From Actinomycetes bacterium (GTDB taxonomy: Bacteria > Actinomycetota > Actinomycetes > Propionibacteriales > Nocardioidaceae), in assembly GCA_023252095.1 (NCBI GenBank), contig JAHEXN010000200.1:1-6637 (forward strand): a stretch of 6,637 nt of DNA, read 5' to 3'. Every line of letters starts with the position of its first letter. The first letter of the stretch is position 1. Shown piece by piece: positions 1 through 6,179 of this stretch. Made by a program: the position numbers and the translations under genes. Under the pieces are notes generated by a model. It had not been told where the DNA came from. It ran no database searches and saw nothing but the letters and a program-made list of their open reading frames with translations.

Positions 1-2163
1 ATGACCGGTATCCCCGACGCCCCCGTCGCCGACGTCCGTCCGACCGTCCGCCGCTTCCACGGAGACGAGTTCGTCGACGAGTACGAGTGGCTCCGCGACG
101 TCGAGGACCCGGACGTCCTGGCTCTGCTCGAGGCCGAGAACGCCCACACCGACGCGCGCACGGCACACCTCGCCGAGCTGCGCGAGACGATCTTCGGCGA
201 GATCAAGGCCCGTACCCGCGAGACCGATCTGTCGGTCCCGGTGCGCCACGGCGCGTGGTGGTACTTCAGCCGCACGGTCGAGGGGCTCTCGTACGCGATC
301 CGCAGCCGCTGCCCCGCGACGCCTGGTGACTGGAACCCGCCGGCGATCGAGGCCGGGGTCGATGCGCCGGGCGAGCAGGTGCTGCTCGACTCCAACGCAC
401 TCGCGGAGGGTCATGAGTTCTTCTCCCTCGGCGCCTTCAGCCTCACCGACGACGACACGCTCCTGGCGTACTCGACCGACACCACGGGCGACGAGCGGTA
501 CACGATCCGCTTCAAGGACCTGCGCACGGGCGAGGAGCTCGCCGACGAGATCCCCGGCACGAGCGGCGGCGCCACCTGGTCGGCCGGCGGGACCCACGTC
601 TTCTACACCACGGTCGACGACGCCTGGCGCCCTCACCGCGTCTGGCGGCACCGCCTCGGCACCCCGGTCAGCGACGACGTGCTGGTCCACGAGGAGACCG
701 ACGAGCGCTTCTTCACGGGCATCGGGCGCACCCAGTCCGAGAAGTACCTCGTGATCGGCGCCTCCTCGAAGATCACGAGCGAGTCCCGCCTGCTCCCGGC
801 CGACGACCCCGAGGGCGAGTTCCGCGTCGTCCTCGAGCGCAGCACGGGCATCGAGTACTCCGTCGAGCACGCCGTCGTCGGCGGGAAAGACGTGCTGCTG
901 GTCCTGCACAACGACGGCGCACCGGACTTCGAGCTCGTCGCGACCGACCTCGAGCCGGTCCTCACGACCCCCCTGACCTCGGCCCGCGACGGCCGCGTCG
1001 TCGTGCCCGCCCACCCGGACCTCCGCCTCGAGGACGTCGACGTCTTCGCCCGCCACCTCTTCGTCTCCTATCGCCGTGCCGCGCTCACGCGGATCGGCGT
1101 GCTGACGATCGACCCTGCCCACCCGGGCGGTTTCGGACCGCTGCGCGAGGTGCCGTTCGACGAGGAGCTCTTCTCCGCAGGCCTCGGCGCCAACGCGGAG
1201 TGGGACCAGCCGCTCGTCCGGATCGGCGTCGGCTCGTTCATCACCCCGGCCTCGGTGCTCGACCTCGATCCCGACACGTTCGAGACCGTGCTGCGCAAGC
1301 AGGCCGAGGTCCTCGGCGGCTACGACCCGGCCGACTACGTCCAGCACCGCTCATGGGCCAGGGCGAACGACGGCACGCTCGTGCCGGTCTCGATCGTCGC
1401 CCGGGCCGACACGCCCCGCGACGGCACCGCGCCGGCCCTGCTCTACGGCTACGGCGCGTACGAGATCAGCATCGACCCCGGCATGTCCGTCGCGCGTCTG
1501 TCGCTCCTGGACCGCGGCTTCGTGTTCGCCGTGGCCCACGTCCGGGGCGGCGGCGAGATGGGCCGCTCCTGGTACGACCAGGGCAAGCTCGAGCACAAGC
1601 GGAACTCGTTCACCGACTTCGTGGCCGCGGCCCACCACCTCGTCGCGGAGGGATGGACGAGCCACGACCGCCTGGTCGCGGAGGGCGGCAGCGCTGGCGG
1701 GCTCCTGATGGGAGCCGTCGCCAACCTCGCGCCCGACTCCTTCCGCGGCGTGCTGGCGGCCGTGCCGTTCGTCGACGCGCTCACGTCGATCCTCGACCCC
1801 TCGCTGCCGCTCACGGTGATCGAGTGGGACGAGTGGGGCGACCCGCTGCACGATCCCGAGGTCTACGCCTACATGAAGTCGTACACGCCCTACGAGAACG
1901 TGCAGGCCCGTCCGTACCCGGCGATCCTCGCGGTCACGAGCCTGCACGACACGCGTGTCAGCGTCGTCGAGCCGGCGAAGTGGATCGCCCGGCTCCGCGC
2001 CACGACGACGGGCGCCGCCCCGATCCTGCTCAAGACCGAGATGCACGCCGGTCACGGCGGCGTCAGCGGCCGCTACGACTCCTGGCGCGAGCGGGCCTTC
2101 GAGCTCGCGTGGATCATCGACACCGCGGCGCCGGGAGGGGGCGGCCCCGAGACCCTGGCGTGA
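1..2163 (+). CDS. ptrB: Oligopeptidase B-type serine peptidase (S9A, prolyl oligopeptidase family)
   Basis: This 720-residue protein is a cytosolic serine peptidase that should cleave short peptides, most likely after Arg or Lys. The N-terminus (DEYEWLRD at 26-33, then DPDVLALLEAEN) is the usual family start, so the ATG at base 1 is probably the true start, although its ribosome site is outside the window. A seven-bladed propeller region (about 75-420) precedes an alpha/beta-hydrolase domain (about 430-710). The triad is visible: Ser564 in GGSAGG, Asp650 in HDTRV and His685 in HAGHGG. The IEWDEWG segment aligns with the enterobacterial OpdB region carrying the two acidic P1-specificity residues. 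Counting 44 residues on from the Ser, as in E. coli, gives Glu608 and Asp610. This favours oligopeptidase B over prolyl oligopeptidase. It appears intact and is followed by a 104-nt gap before the sigma gene. The family call is secure; substrate preference is inferred. Confidence 0.93.
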   Translation: MTGIPDAPVADVRPTVRRFHGDEFVDEYEWLRDVEDPDVLALLEAENAHTDARTAHLAELRETIFGEIKARTRETDLSVPVRHGAWWYFSRTVEGLSYAIRSRCPATPGDWNPPAIEAGVDAPGEQVLLDSNALAEGHEFFSLGAFSLTDDDTLLAYSTDTTGDERYTIRFKDLRTGEELADEIPGTSGGATWSAGGTHVFYTTVDDAWRPHRVWRHRLGTPVSDDVLVHEETDERFFTGIGRTQSEKYLVIGASSKITSESRLLPADDPEGEFRVVLERSTGIEYSVEHAVVGGKDVLLVLHNDGAPDFELVATDLEPVLTTPLTSARDGRVVVPAHPDLRLEDVDVFARHLFVSYRRAALTRIGVLTIDPAHPGGFGPLREVPFDEELFSAGLGANAEWDQPLVRIGVGSFITPASVLDLDPDTFETVLRKQAEVLGGYDPADYVQHRSWARANDGTLVPVSIVARADTPRDGTAPALLYGYGAYEISIDPGMSVARLSLLDRGFVFAVAHVRGGGEMGRSWYDQGKLEHKRNSFTDFVAAAHHLVAEGWTSHDRLVAEGGSAGGLLMGAVANLAPDSFRGVLAAVPFVDALTSILDPSLPLTVIEWDEWGDPLHDPEVYAYMKSYTPYENVQARPYPAILAVTSLHDTRVSVVEPAKWIARLRATTTGAAPILLKTEMHAGHGGVSGRYDSWRERAFELAWIIDTAAPGGGGPETLA

Positions 2164-2173
2164 GCCGCGACAC

Positions 2174-2188
2174 GCCGGAAATTCCGGC
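2174..2188. repeat. Perfect 7-bp inverted repeat (GCCGGAA-A-TTCCGGC)
   Basis: Seven-base arms are separated by one base, starting 10 nt after the peptidase stop and ending 19 nt before the predicted -35 of the sigma gene promoter. As RNA it could fold a GC-rich 5-bp stem with an AAATT loop, but no U-run follows, so a classical intrinsic terminator is unlikely. A U-less hairpin terminator for the peptidase gene, or a dimeric regulator's operator upstream of the sigma promoter, are both possible. The repeat is directly visible; its role is unknown. Confidence 0.4.
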
Positions 2189-2207
2189 CTAAGAACAGAC
2201 TGAGAGC

Positions 2208-2233
2208 GGAATCCTCAGGACACCCCGTGCGTT
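2208..2233 (+). promoter_or_regulatory. SigH/SigR-type ECF promoter for the sigB-like gene (GGAAT-N18-GTT)
   Basis: GGAAT (2208-2212) and GTT (2231-2233) are separated by exactly 18 nt, matching the GGAAT-N18-GTT consensus of Streptomyces SigR and the closely similar mycobacterial SigH consensus. Transcription would start near 2240, giving a leader of roughly 28 nt before the ATG at 2268. Streptomyces hrdD and mycobacterial and corynebacterial sigB are known to be driven by such ECF sigma factors, so the position before a SigB/HrdD homologue is the expected one. No housekeeping promoter pair was evident in the same gap. Confidence 0.72.
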
Positions 2234-2255
2234 GACCCCGTACAGACCCACGATT

Positions 2256-2261
2256 GGGAGG
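2256..2261 (+). promoter_or_regulatory. Ribosome binding site fixing the sigma factor start
   Basis: GGGAGG ends 6 nt before the ATG at 2268. This selects that ATG over the upstream in-frame GTG at 2232, which would add 12 residues, has no comparable site, and overlaps the predicted -10 element. Confidence 0.8.
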
Positions 2262-2267
2262 CGCACC

Positions 2268-3221
2268 ATGAGCACGAAGACGGACACCCGAGTCCGCGAG
2301 TCCGAGGGCAAGGACAGCGTCGGCATGTACCTGGCCGAGATCGCACGGACCCCCCTCCTCGACGCCCAGCGCGAGGTCGAGCTGAGCCGCACCATCGAAG
2401 CCGGTCTGTTCGCCCAGCACCTGATCGAGACCGGCCGCGTCGGCCGCGCCAAGGGCGGCGCGCCCAAGCGCGCGACGCTCGAGGAGCTGGAGTGGATCGC
2501 CGCCGAGGGCGAGCACGCGATGCAGGAGTTCATCCAGGCCAACCTGCGGCTCGTCGTCTCGATCGCCCGCAAGTACGGCCGGTCGGCGATGCCGATGCTC
2601 GACCTGGTCCAGGAGGGCAACACCGGCCTGATCCGCGCGGTCGAGAAGTTCGACTACAGCAAGGGCTTCAAGTTCTCGACGTACGCCACGTGGTGGGTGC
2701 GTCAGGCCATCACGCGTGGCATCGCGCAGCAGGCCCGTGTGGTCCGTCTGCCCGTCCACGTCGTCGAGGAGCTCAACCAGGTCACCGCGGCACGCCGCAA
2801 CCTGGAGCGCGAGCTCGGCTACGACCCGGATCCGGCCGAGATCGCGATGGTCCTCGACATGGACGTCGATCGCGTGATCGACCTGATGTCCTGGGGACGC
2901 GACCACGTCAGCCTCGACACCCCCGTCGACGACGACGGCGACACCTCGCTGGGCGACCTGATCGCCCGCGAACAGGCGCCGGGCCCCGACGAGAGCGTCA
3001 TGTCCGATGCCACGCGTCAGCTTCTGGGTGGTCTGATCGACCACCTCGGCGACCGTGAGGCCGATATCGTCCGTTCCCGCTTCGGCCTGCTCGACGGCCG
3101 TCAGCAGAAGCTCGCCGACATCGGCAAGCGGCACGGCATCAGTGCCGAGCGGGTGCGTCAGCTCGAGCGGGAGGCGTTGGCGACCCTGCGTCGCATCGCC
3201 GATCCTGACCTCGCCGCCTAA
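2268..3221 (+). CDS. sigB: RNA polymerase sigma factor, group 2 sigma-70 (SigB/HrdD-like)
   Basis: A 317-residue principal-like sigma factor that directs core RNA polymerase to promoters resembling housekeeping ones. There is no long region 1.1, as expected for group 2. Region 1.2 spans about 15-50 (DSVGMYLAEIARTPLL). Region 2 spans about 89-170, with the core-binding and -10 recognition stretch (NLRLVVSIARKYG, DLVQEGNTGLIRAVEKFDY, KGFKFSTYATWWVRQAITR). Region 3 lies at about 170-235. Region 4, with the -35-binding helix-turn-helix, is at about 250-308 (RFGLLDG, DIGKRHGISAERVRQLERE). Length is close to that of mycobacterial SigB (323 aa, from memory). It is preceded by an ECF-type promoter and a strong ribosome site. 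Its TAA overlaps the stop of convergent coaE. A role in general or oxidative stress, or in stationary phase, is inferred from the family and the promoter. The exact paralogue (SigB, HrdD or HrdA) cannot be fixed without a tree. Confidence 0.92.
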   Translation: MSTKTDTRVRESEGKDSVGMYLAEIARTPLLDAQREVELSRTIEAGLFAQHLIETGRVGRAKGGAPKRATLEELEWIAAEGEHAMQEFIQANLRLVVSIARKYGRSAMPMLDLVQEGNTGLIRAVEKFDYSKGFKFSTYATWWVRQAITRGIAQQARVVRLPVHVVEELNQVTAARRNLERELGYDPDPAEIAMVLDMDVDRVIDLMSWGRDHVSLDTPVDDDGDTSLGDLIAREQAPGPDESVMSDATRQLLGGLIDHLGDREADIVRSRFGLLDGRQQKLADIGKRHGISAERVRQLEREALATLRRIADPDLAA

Positions 3222-3817
3222 CGGACCGAGAGCTCCTGCCAGAGGTCACGCACCGCGGCGGTGAGCTCCTGGAGAGAGCCGCTGTTGTCGACCACCACGT
3301 CGGCGACAGCGGCTCTGTCGTCGCGGGACGCCTGCGCGCCGATGCGCGCCTGGGCCTCGTCGACCGACATGCCACGGTCGCGCACCAGCCGGTCGACCTG
3401 GACCTGCACGGGGACGTCGACGACCACGACGACGTCGCAGTCGGCGTACGCGCCCATCTCGACAAGCAGGGGGTTGTCGTGCACCACGACGGCGCCGGGA
3501 CCCGCTTCGGTCTCACGACGGACGGCGAGCTCCCGGATGGCCGGATGGGTGATGGCCTCGAGGTCGCGCCGGGCTGACTCCTCGGAGAAGACGATGGCGC
3601 CGAGGGCCGGACGGTCGAGAGACCCGTCAGCCGCCAGCACGCCGGCCCCGAATCGCTGGACGATGGCGGCCAGGCCCGGACTGCCGGGCTCGACGACCTC
3701 ACGCGCGATGAGGTCGTAGTCGATCACGACGGCACCGTGCTCCCGCAGCAGGGCGCTCACCGTGCTCTTGCCGGAGCCGATGCCACCGGTCAGTCCGACG
3801 CGAACGGCGGTGCCCAT
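3218..3817 (-). CDS. coaE: Dephospho-CoA kinase
   Basis: This 199-residue cytosolic enzyme phosphorylates the 3'-hydroxyl of dephospho-CoA with ATP, the last step of CoA synthesis. The Walker A loop GGIGSGKS is at 11-18. It is followed by the family's acidic motif IDYDLIARE (32-40; usually DAD, here Asp33-Tyr-Asp35), the substrate-domain stretch LDRPALGAIVF and ITHPAIR, the strand VVVHDNPLLVE (110-120), and the lid-type Gln/Ser/Arg stretch RIGAQASRDDR (158-168). Length is normal for the stand-alone enzyme; it lacks the C-terminal GrpB-like extension seen in mycobacteria. The ATG at 3817 is chosen because MGTAVRVGLTGG is the usual start; an upstream in-frame ATG at 3892 would run deep into the preceding gene. 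The start lies 10 nt after the wall-protein stop with only a weak GCGAG-type ribosome site, suggesting an operon with coupled translation. Its TAG overlaps the sigma gene's TAA. Confidence 0.94.
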   Translation of the reverse strand: MGTAVRVGLTGGIGSGKSTVSALLREHGAVVIDYDLIAREVVEPGSPGLAAIVQRFGAGVLAADGSLDRPALGAIVFSEESARRDLEAITHPAIRELAVRRETEAGPGAVVVHDNPLLVEMGAYADCDVVVVVDVPVQVQVDRLVRDRGMSVDEAQARIGAQASRDDRAAVADVVVDNSGSLQELTAAVRDLWQELSVR

Positions 3818-3827
3818 GTCTCGCGAC

Positions 3828-4664
3828 TCAGCTCGTGGCGGCGTCGCCGGAGGTCGTGACGTGCACGTGGTCCATGTGGTTGGCCGTGGCACTGCCGCGA
3901 TCGCTCATGCCGCGCCACCCGGAGCCGGGCTCCCAGATGCGCTGACGCCAGATGACCTGGGTCATGCCGAGCTTCTCGCGGTTGTCGATCACGAACTGGG
4001 CGATCTCGTCGCCGAGAGCCTTGTCGGAGACCATGATGTCGAGCGCGCGGCCCGTGGGGTGGCCCGAGCTGTTCGAGCGCGCGGCCCGACCGCCGTAGGT
4101 GGCGATCTCCGGGAACTTCGCGCAGACGGCGCGGTAGACCTTGATCGTGTCGGGCTGGAGGCCCTTCTCGACTCCCGCGCCGCGGGCGCAGGGCGCCGTG
4201 CCGAGGGGCTCCTCGACCGAAAGCGTGCCGGTGGCGACCCAGCGGGGCACGTCGTTGAGCAGGACCTGGGTCCAGTCGCCCTCGACGACGCCCGTCACGA
4301 GGACCTGGGTGCCCTCGGCGGCCTGGCCGAGCACGGGGGCGGTCGGCGCGGCGTCGGAGCGGATCTCGGCATCGCTCGTGACCCACAGGACGCCGGTGGC
4401 CTGCTGAGCCGTCTCGGTCTGCGTGGCGAGCACGGGACGCTCGCCGCTACGGCTGACCTCGCTGGCCTGGACCGCGGTGACGCGGTCGGGCGAGACCGGC
4501 AGGTCGGCGCTCGGGTGAGCGGCCACGGCAGCCGTGGCGACGGCGAGTGCACCGACTCCGACGGTGGGCAGGACGACCCGGCGCAGCTGGAGCTGCCAGA
4601 AGGTCGGACCCCGCCTGTTCGGGGTCGCTCGTACGTCCGCCCGTCGTTTGCCGGGAGAACCCAC
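3828..4664 (-). CDS. Exported SH3-domain protein with M15-peptidase-like C-terminal domain
   Basis: A 278-residue protein starting at GTG, preceded by GAAGGTGG seven nt upstream. A basic N-terminus and one hydrophobic segment (about 29-49) form a signal peptide or membrane anchor; no lipobox Cys is seen. After a Thr/Ser/Gln-rich linker, residues about 90-150 look like a bacterial SH3 domain (VLWVTSDAEIRSDA, EGDWTQVLL, RWVATGTLS). Residues about 160-270 resemble the actinobacterial family related to M15 D-Ala-D-Ala peptidases. Ser200-Gly-His202-Pro-Thr-Gly205-Arg-Ala207-Leu-Asp209 fits the SxHxxGxAxD zinc motif, and HMDHVHV (263-269) supplies the final His. Cys159 and Cys181 could form a disulphide. 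I infer a zinc-dependent or zinc-derived cell-wall protein outside the membrane; hydrolase activity is not certain, since a catalytic Glu between the motifs was not identified. It is the first gene of a probable operon with coaE. The open frame continues far upstream, but only as antisense to the ligase. Confidence 0.82.
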   Translation of the reverse strand: MGSPGKRRADVRATPNRRGPTFWQLQLRRVVLPTVGVGALAVATAAVAAHPSADLPVSPDRVTAVQASEVSRSGERPVLATQTETAQQATGVLWVTSDAEIRSDAAPTAPVLGQAAEGTQVLVTGVVEGDWTQVLLNDVPRWVATGTLSVEEPLGTAPCARGAGVEKGLQPDTIKVYRAVCAKFPEIATYGGRAARSNSSGHPTGRALDIMVSDKALGDEIAQFVIDNREKLGMTQVIWRQRIWEPGSGWRGMSDRGSATANHMDHVHVTTSGDAATS

Positions 4665-4671
4665 AGTAAAA

Positions 4672-4679
4672 CCACCTTC
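4672..4679 (-). promoter_or_regulatory. Ribosome binding site deciding the GTG start of the SH3/M15-like gene
   Basis: On the minus strand GAAGGTGG sits 7 nt before the GTG at 4664-4662. No ATG lies nearby in frame, and the next upstream candidates precede residues that do not look like a signal peptide. This site therefore fixes the start just before the basic and hydrophobic N-terminus. Confidence 0.75.
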
Positions 4680-4697
4680 AGACGTTGGACACGACAC

Positions 4698-4728
4698 GAG
4701 GCGCGGACCGACGACGCGGCCGCCCCTC
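4698..4728. repeat. Imperfect inverted repeat in the wall-gene leader
   Basis: Arms at 4698-4706 and 4720-4728 pair at 8 of 9 positions (mismatch at 4702/4724) around a 13-nt loop. On the minus strand the repeat would begin right at the predicted transcript start (about 4728) and end 19 nt before the ribosome site. It may be a 5' stabilising hairpin, or chance in GC-rich DNA. Confidence 0.25.
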
Positions 4729-4734
4729 GACTGA

Positions 4735-4762
4735 ACCATACTGACATGAGCATGGGCGTCAA
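4735..4762 (-). promoter_or_regulatory. Housekeeping-type promoter for the SH3/M15-like gene and coaE
   Basis: On the minus strand TTGACG (4762-4757) and TATGGT (4740-4735) are separated by 16 nt. The -35 has 5 of 6 consensus bases and the -10 fits the actinobacterial TANNNT pattern. Transcription would begin near 4728, leaving a leader of about 64 nt before the GTG at 4664. This is a pattern match only. Confidence 0.5.
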
Positions 4763-4784
4763 TCGCCCGTTTCAGGCGACGCAG

Positions 4785-4800
4785 TGTGAGGCATCTCACG
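4785..4800. promoter_or_regulatory. CRP/GlxR-type operator (TGTGAGGCATCTCACG)
   Basis: The site matches the CRP/GlxR consensus TGTGA-N6-TCACA at 9 of 10 specified positions, and its inner arms GTGAG/CTCAC are a perfect dyad. It lies in the divergent intergenic region. Its centre is about 64 bp upstream of the predicted minus-strand transcript start, a typical class I activation distance. Its right edge is 23 nt before the ligase GTG, where a bound protein could block plus-strand transcription. Which gene it controls, if any, is inference. Confidence 0.55.
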
Positions 4801-4814
4801 CGAAGCACCATTCC

Positions 4815-4820
4815 AGGAGG
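4815..4820 (+). promoter_or_regulatory. Ribosome binding site for the acyl-CoA ligase
   Basis: AGGAGG followed by GGC places a GTG only 3 nt downstream (4824). The spacing is short, but the Shine-Dalgarno match is full. It argues against the in-frame ATG at 4746, which has no ribosome site, and for a start at 4824. The in-frame ATG at 4881 remains possible but lacks such a site. Confidence 0.6.
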
Positions 4821-4823
4821 GGC

Positions 4824-6143
4824 GTGCGGACTCAACCGGCGATCCACAGGGCCGCGTCGAGCACCGCGCGGCAGCGGCGCATGGCGGGCGCCCTGCACGG
4901 CTCGGGCCTGCGGCACGGCGACCGCATCGCCCTCCTGACGCCCGGCACGACCGCCACGGTCGACCTCGTCCTGGCGGCGTCGCGCAGCGGTCTCGTCCCG
5001 GTGCCGCTCGACCCGCGGCTGACCCCGCGTGAGCGTGCGGTGGTCCTCGACCAGGTCGAGCCGACCCTCGTGGTCGACGACCCCGGGGTGCTCGACGAGA
5101 TCGGCACCGGCCCCGAGCGGGACCTCGATCCCTACCCGCGCTGTCGACCCATGCACTTCACGTCGGGCACCACGGGACGCCCCAAGGGCGTGTGGTCGGG
5201 CTGGCTCTCGCCCGAGCACGCCGAGGCCGCCGCCCTCGAGGAGCGCGCCCTGTGGGGCTTCTGCGCCGACGACCTCAACCTCGCGGTCTCGCCGCTCTAC
5301 CACTCCGCTCCCCTGCGGTTCGCGATCGGGACACTGCTGGCGGGAGGGTCCGTCGCGGTCGTGCCGTTCGAACCGGTGGCGGTGGCCGAGGCGCTCCTGG
5401 ACCTGGCCCCCACGACGATGTTCTGCGTCCCGGCGCACCTCCAGCGGCTGTTCGCCCTGGAGGACGAGTCCGGCAAGCGCCTGGAGACCGCCTCGCTGCG
5501 CCTCGTCGCCCACGCCGGCGCGCCGTGCCCGACCCCGGTCCGCGTCCGCGCCCACGACGAGCTCGGTGTCGACGTCGTCTGGGAGTTCTACGGCTCGACC
5601 GAGGGCCAGTTCACCGCCTGCTCCGCCGCGGAGTGGCAGGAACGGCCCGGCACGCTCGGACGCGCGCGCCCCGGCCGGACCGTCTGGACCGACGACGACG
5701 ACCAGATCTGGTGCGCCGTCCCTCCGTGGGCGCGTTTCGAGTACTGGCGTGACCCGGAGAAGACTGCGTCGGCGTGGACCGACTCGCCCCACGGGCCGTC
5801 GTTCACGGTCGGCGACCTGGGCCGGGTCGAGGACGGGCACGTCTTCCTCGACGCCCGACGCACCGACCTGGTCATCACGGGCGGGGTCAACGTGTACCCG
5901 GCCGAGGTCGAGGACGTGCTCGGCGCCGTTCCCGGAGTCAGGGACGTCGCGGTGTTCGGCCGACCGGACGACCGGTGGGGTCAGAGGGTGTGCGCCGCCT
6001 GGGTCGGCGACGCCTCGGAGGACGACCTCCGCGCCGTCGCGGCCGAGCAGCTGGCGCCGCCCAAGCGACCCAAGGAGTACGAGCACCTCGCGGAGCTGCC
6101 ACGGACGGCCACGGGCAAGGTCAGACGCACCGAGCTGGCGTGA
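4824..6143 (+). CDS. AMP-forming acyl-CoA ligase (ANL superfamily), compact form
   Basis: A 439-residue enzyme of the adenylate-forming family, expected to activate a carboxylic acid with ATP and transfer it to CoA in the cytosol. Core motifs are present in order: A3 phosphate loop FTSGTTGRPKG (112-122), YHSAPLRFAIGTLLAGG (159-175), AHAGAPCP (229-236), A5 YGSTEG (256-261), A7 GDLG with Asp331, hinge and A8 region RRTDLVITGGVNVYPAEVE (345-363), and A10 PRTATGKVRR with the predicted catalytic Lys431. It is shorter than the usual 500-560 residues. The N-terminal lobe is trimmed, with only about 28 residues between the TLVVDD strand and the A3 loop. The pattern resembles FadD-like or bile-acid/cyclic-acid CoA ligases, but the substrate cannot be told. 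It is divergent from the wall gene, with 159 nt between the starts, and converges with the regulator on its right. The start at GTG 4824 rests on the AGGAGG site. No plus-strand promoter was convincing. Confidence 0.88.
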   Translation: MRTQPAIHRAASSTARQRRMAGALHGSGLRHGDRIALLTPGTTATVDLVLAASRSGLVPVPLDPRLTPRERAVVLDQVEPTLVVDDPGVLDEIGTGPERDLDPYPRCRPMHFTSGTTGRPKGVWSGWLSPEHAEAAALEERALWGFCADDLNLAVSPLYHSAPLRFAIGTLLAGGSVAVVPFEPVAVAEALLDLAPTTMFCVPAHLQRLFALEDESGKRLETASLRLVAHAGAPCPTPVRVRAHDELGVDVVWEFYGSTEGQFTACSAAEWQERPGTLGRARPGRTVWTDDDDQIWCAVPPWARFEYWRDPEKTASAWTDSPHGPSFTVGDLGRVEDGHVFLDARRTDLVITGGVNVYPAEVEDVLGAVPGVRDVAVFGRPDDRWGQRVCAAWVGDASEDDLRAVAAEQLAPPKRPKEYEHLAELPRTATGKVRRTELA

Positions 6144-6179
6144 GCAACCGCTCCCCGAGATCTGGCGAAAGCCGTCGCG

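Noticed and set aside
1200..2192. 330-codon plus-strand open frame inside the peptidase gene
   Set aside because: It is Arg/Pro/Gly-rich translation from the wrong phase, overlapping the region that encodes the peptidase triad.
2232..2260. TTGACC at 2232-2237 as a housekeeping -35 for the sigma gene
   Set aside because: A -10 at 16-18 nt spacing would fall on the ribosome binding site (TGGGAG), which does not resemble a -10 element.
2073..3134. 353-codon open frame on the minus strand across the sigma gene
   Set aside because: It is a GC-rich mirror of the sigma factor frame, with no domain and no ribosome site; the sense strand encodes an unmistakable sigma factor.
3762..4823. Upstream extension of the ligase frame on the plus strand
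   Set aside because: It is antisense to the wall gene and coaE, has low-complexity composition and no ligase-like sequence, and the AGGAGG site supports the GTG at 4824.
4665..4823. Possible c-di-AMP (ydaO-type) riboswitch before the wall gene, as seen before some actinobacterial wall hydrolases
   Set aside because: The predicted leader is only about 64 nt and I could not find the conserved GA-rich core segments of that riboswitch on either strand.
4665..6086. Upstream extension of the minus-strand wall-protein frame, open for about 470 further codons
   Set aside because: It lies antisense to the ligase, whose plus-strand frame carries all the family motifs. The translation is Arg/Gly/Asp-rich without recognisable domains, and a ribosome site and signal-peptide-like start mark the true beginning at 4664.
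6164..6173. GGC-GAAA-GCC mini hairpin between the convergent ligase and regulator genes
   Set aside because: It has only three base pairs and no T-run on either strand, so it is too weak to call a terminator.
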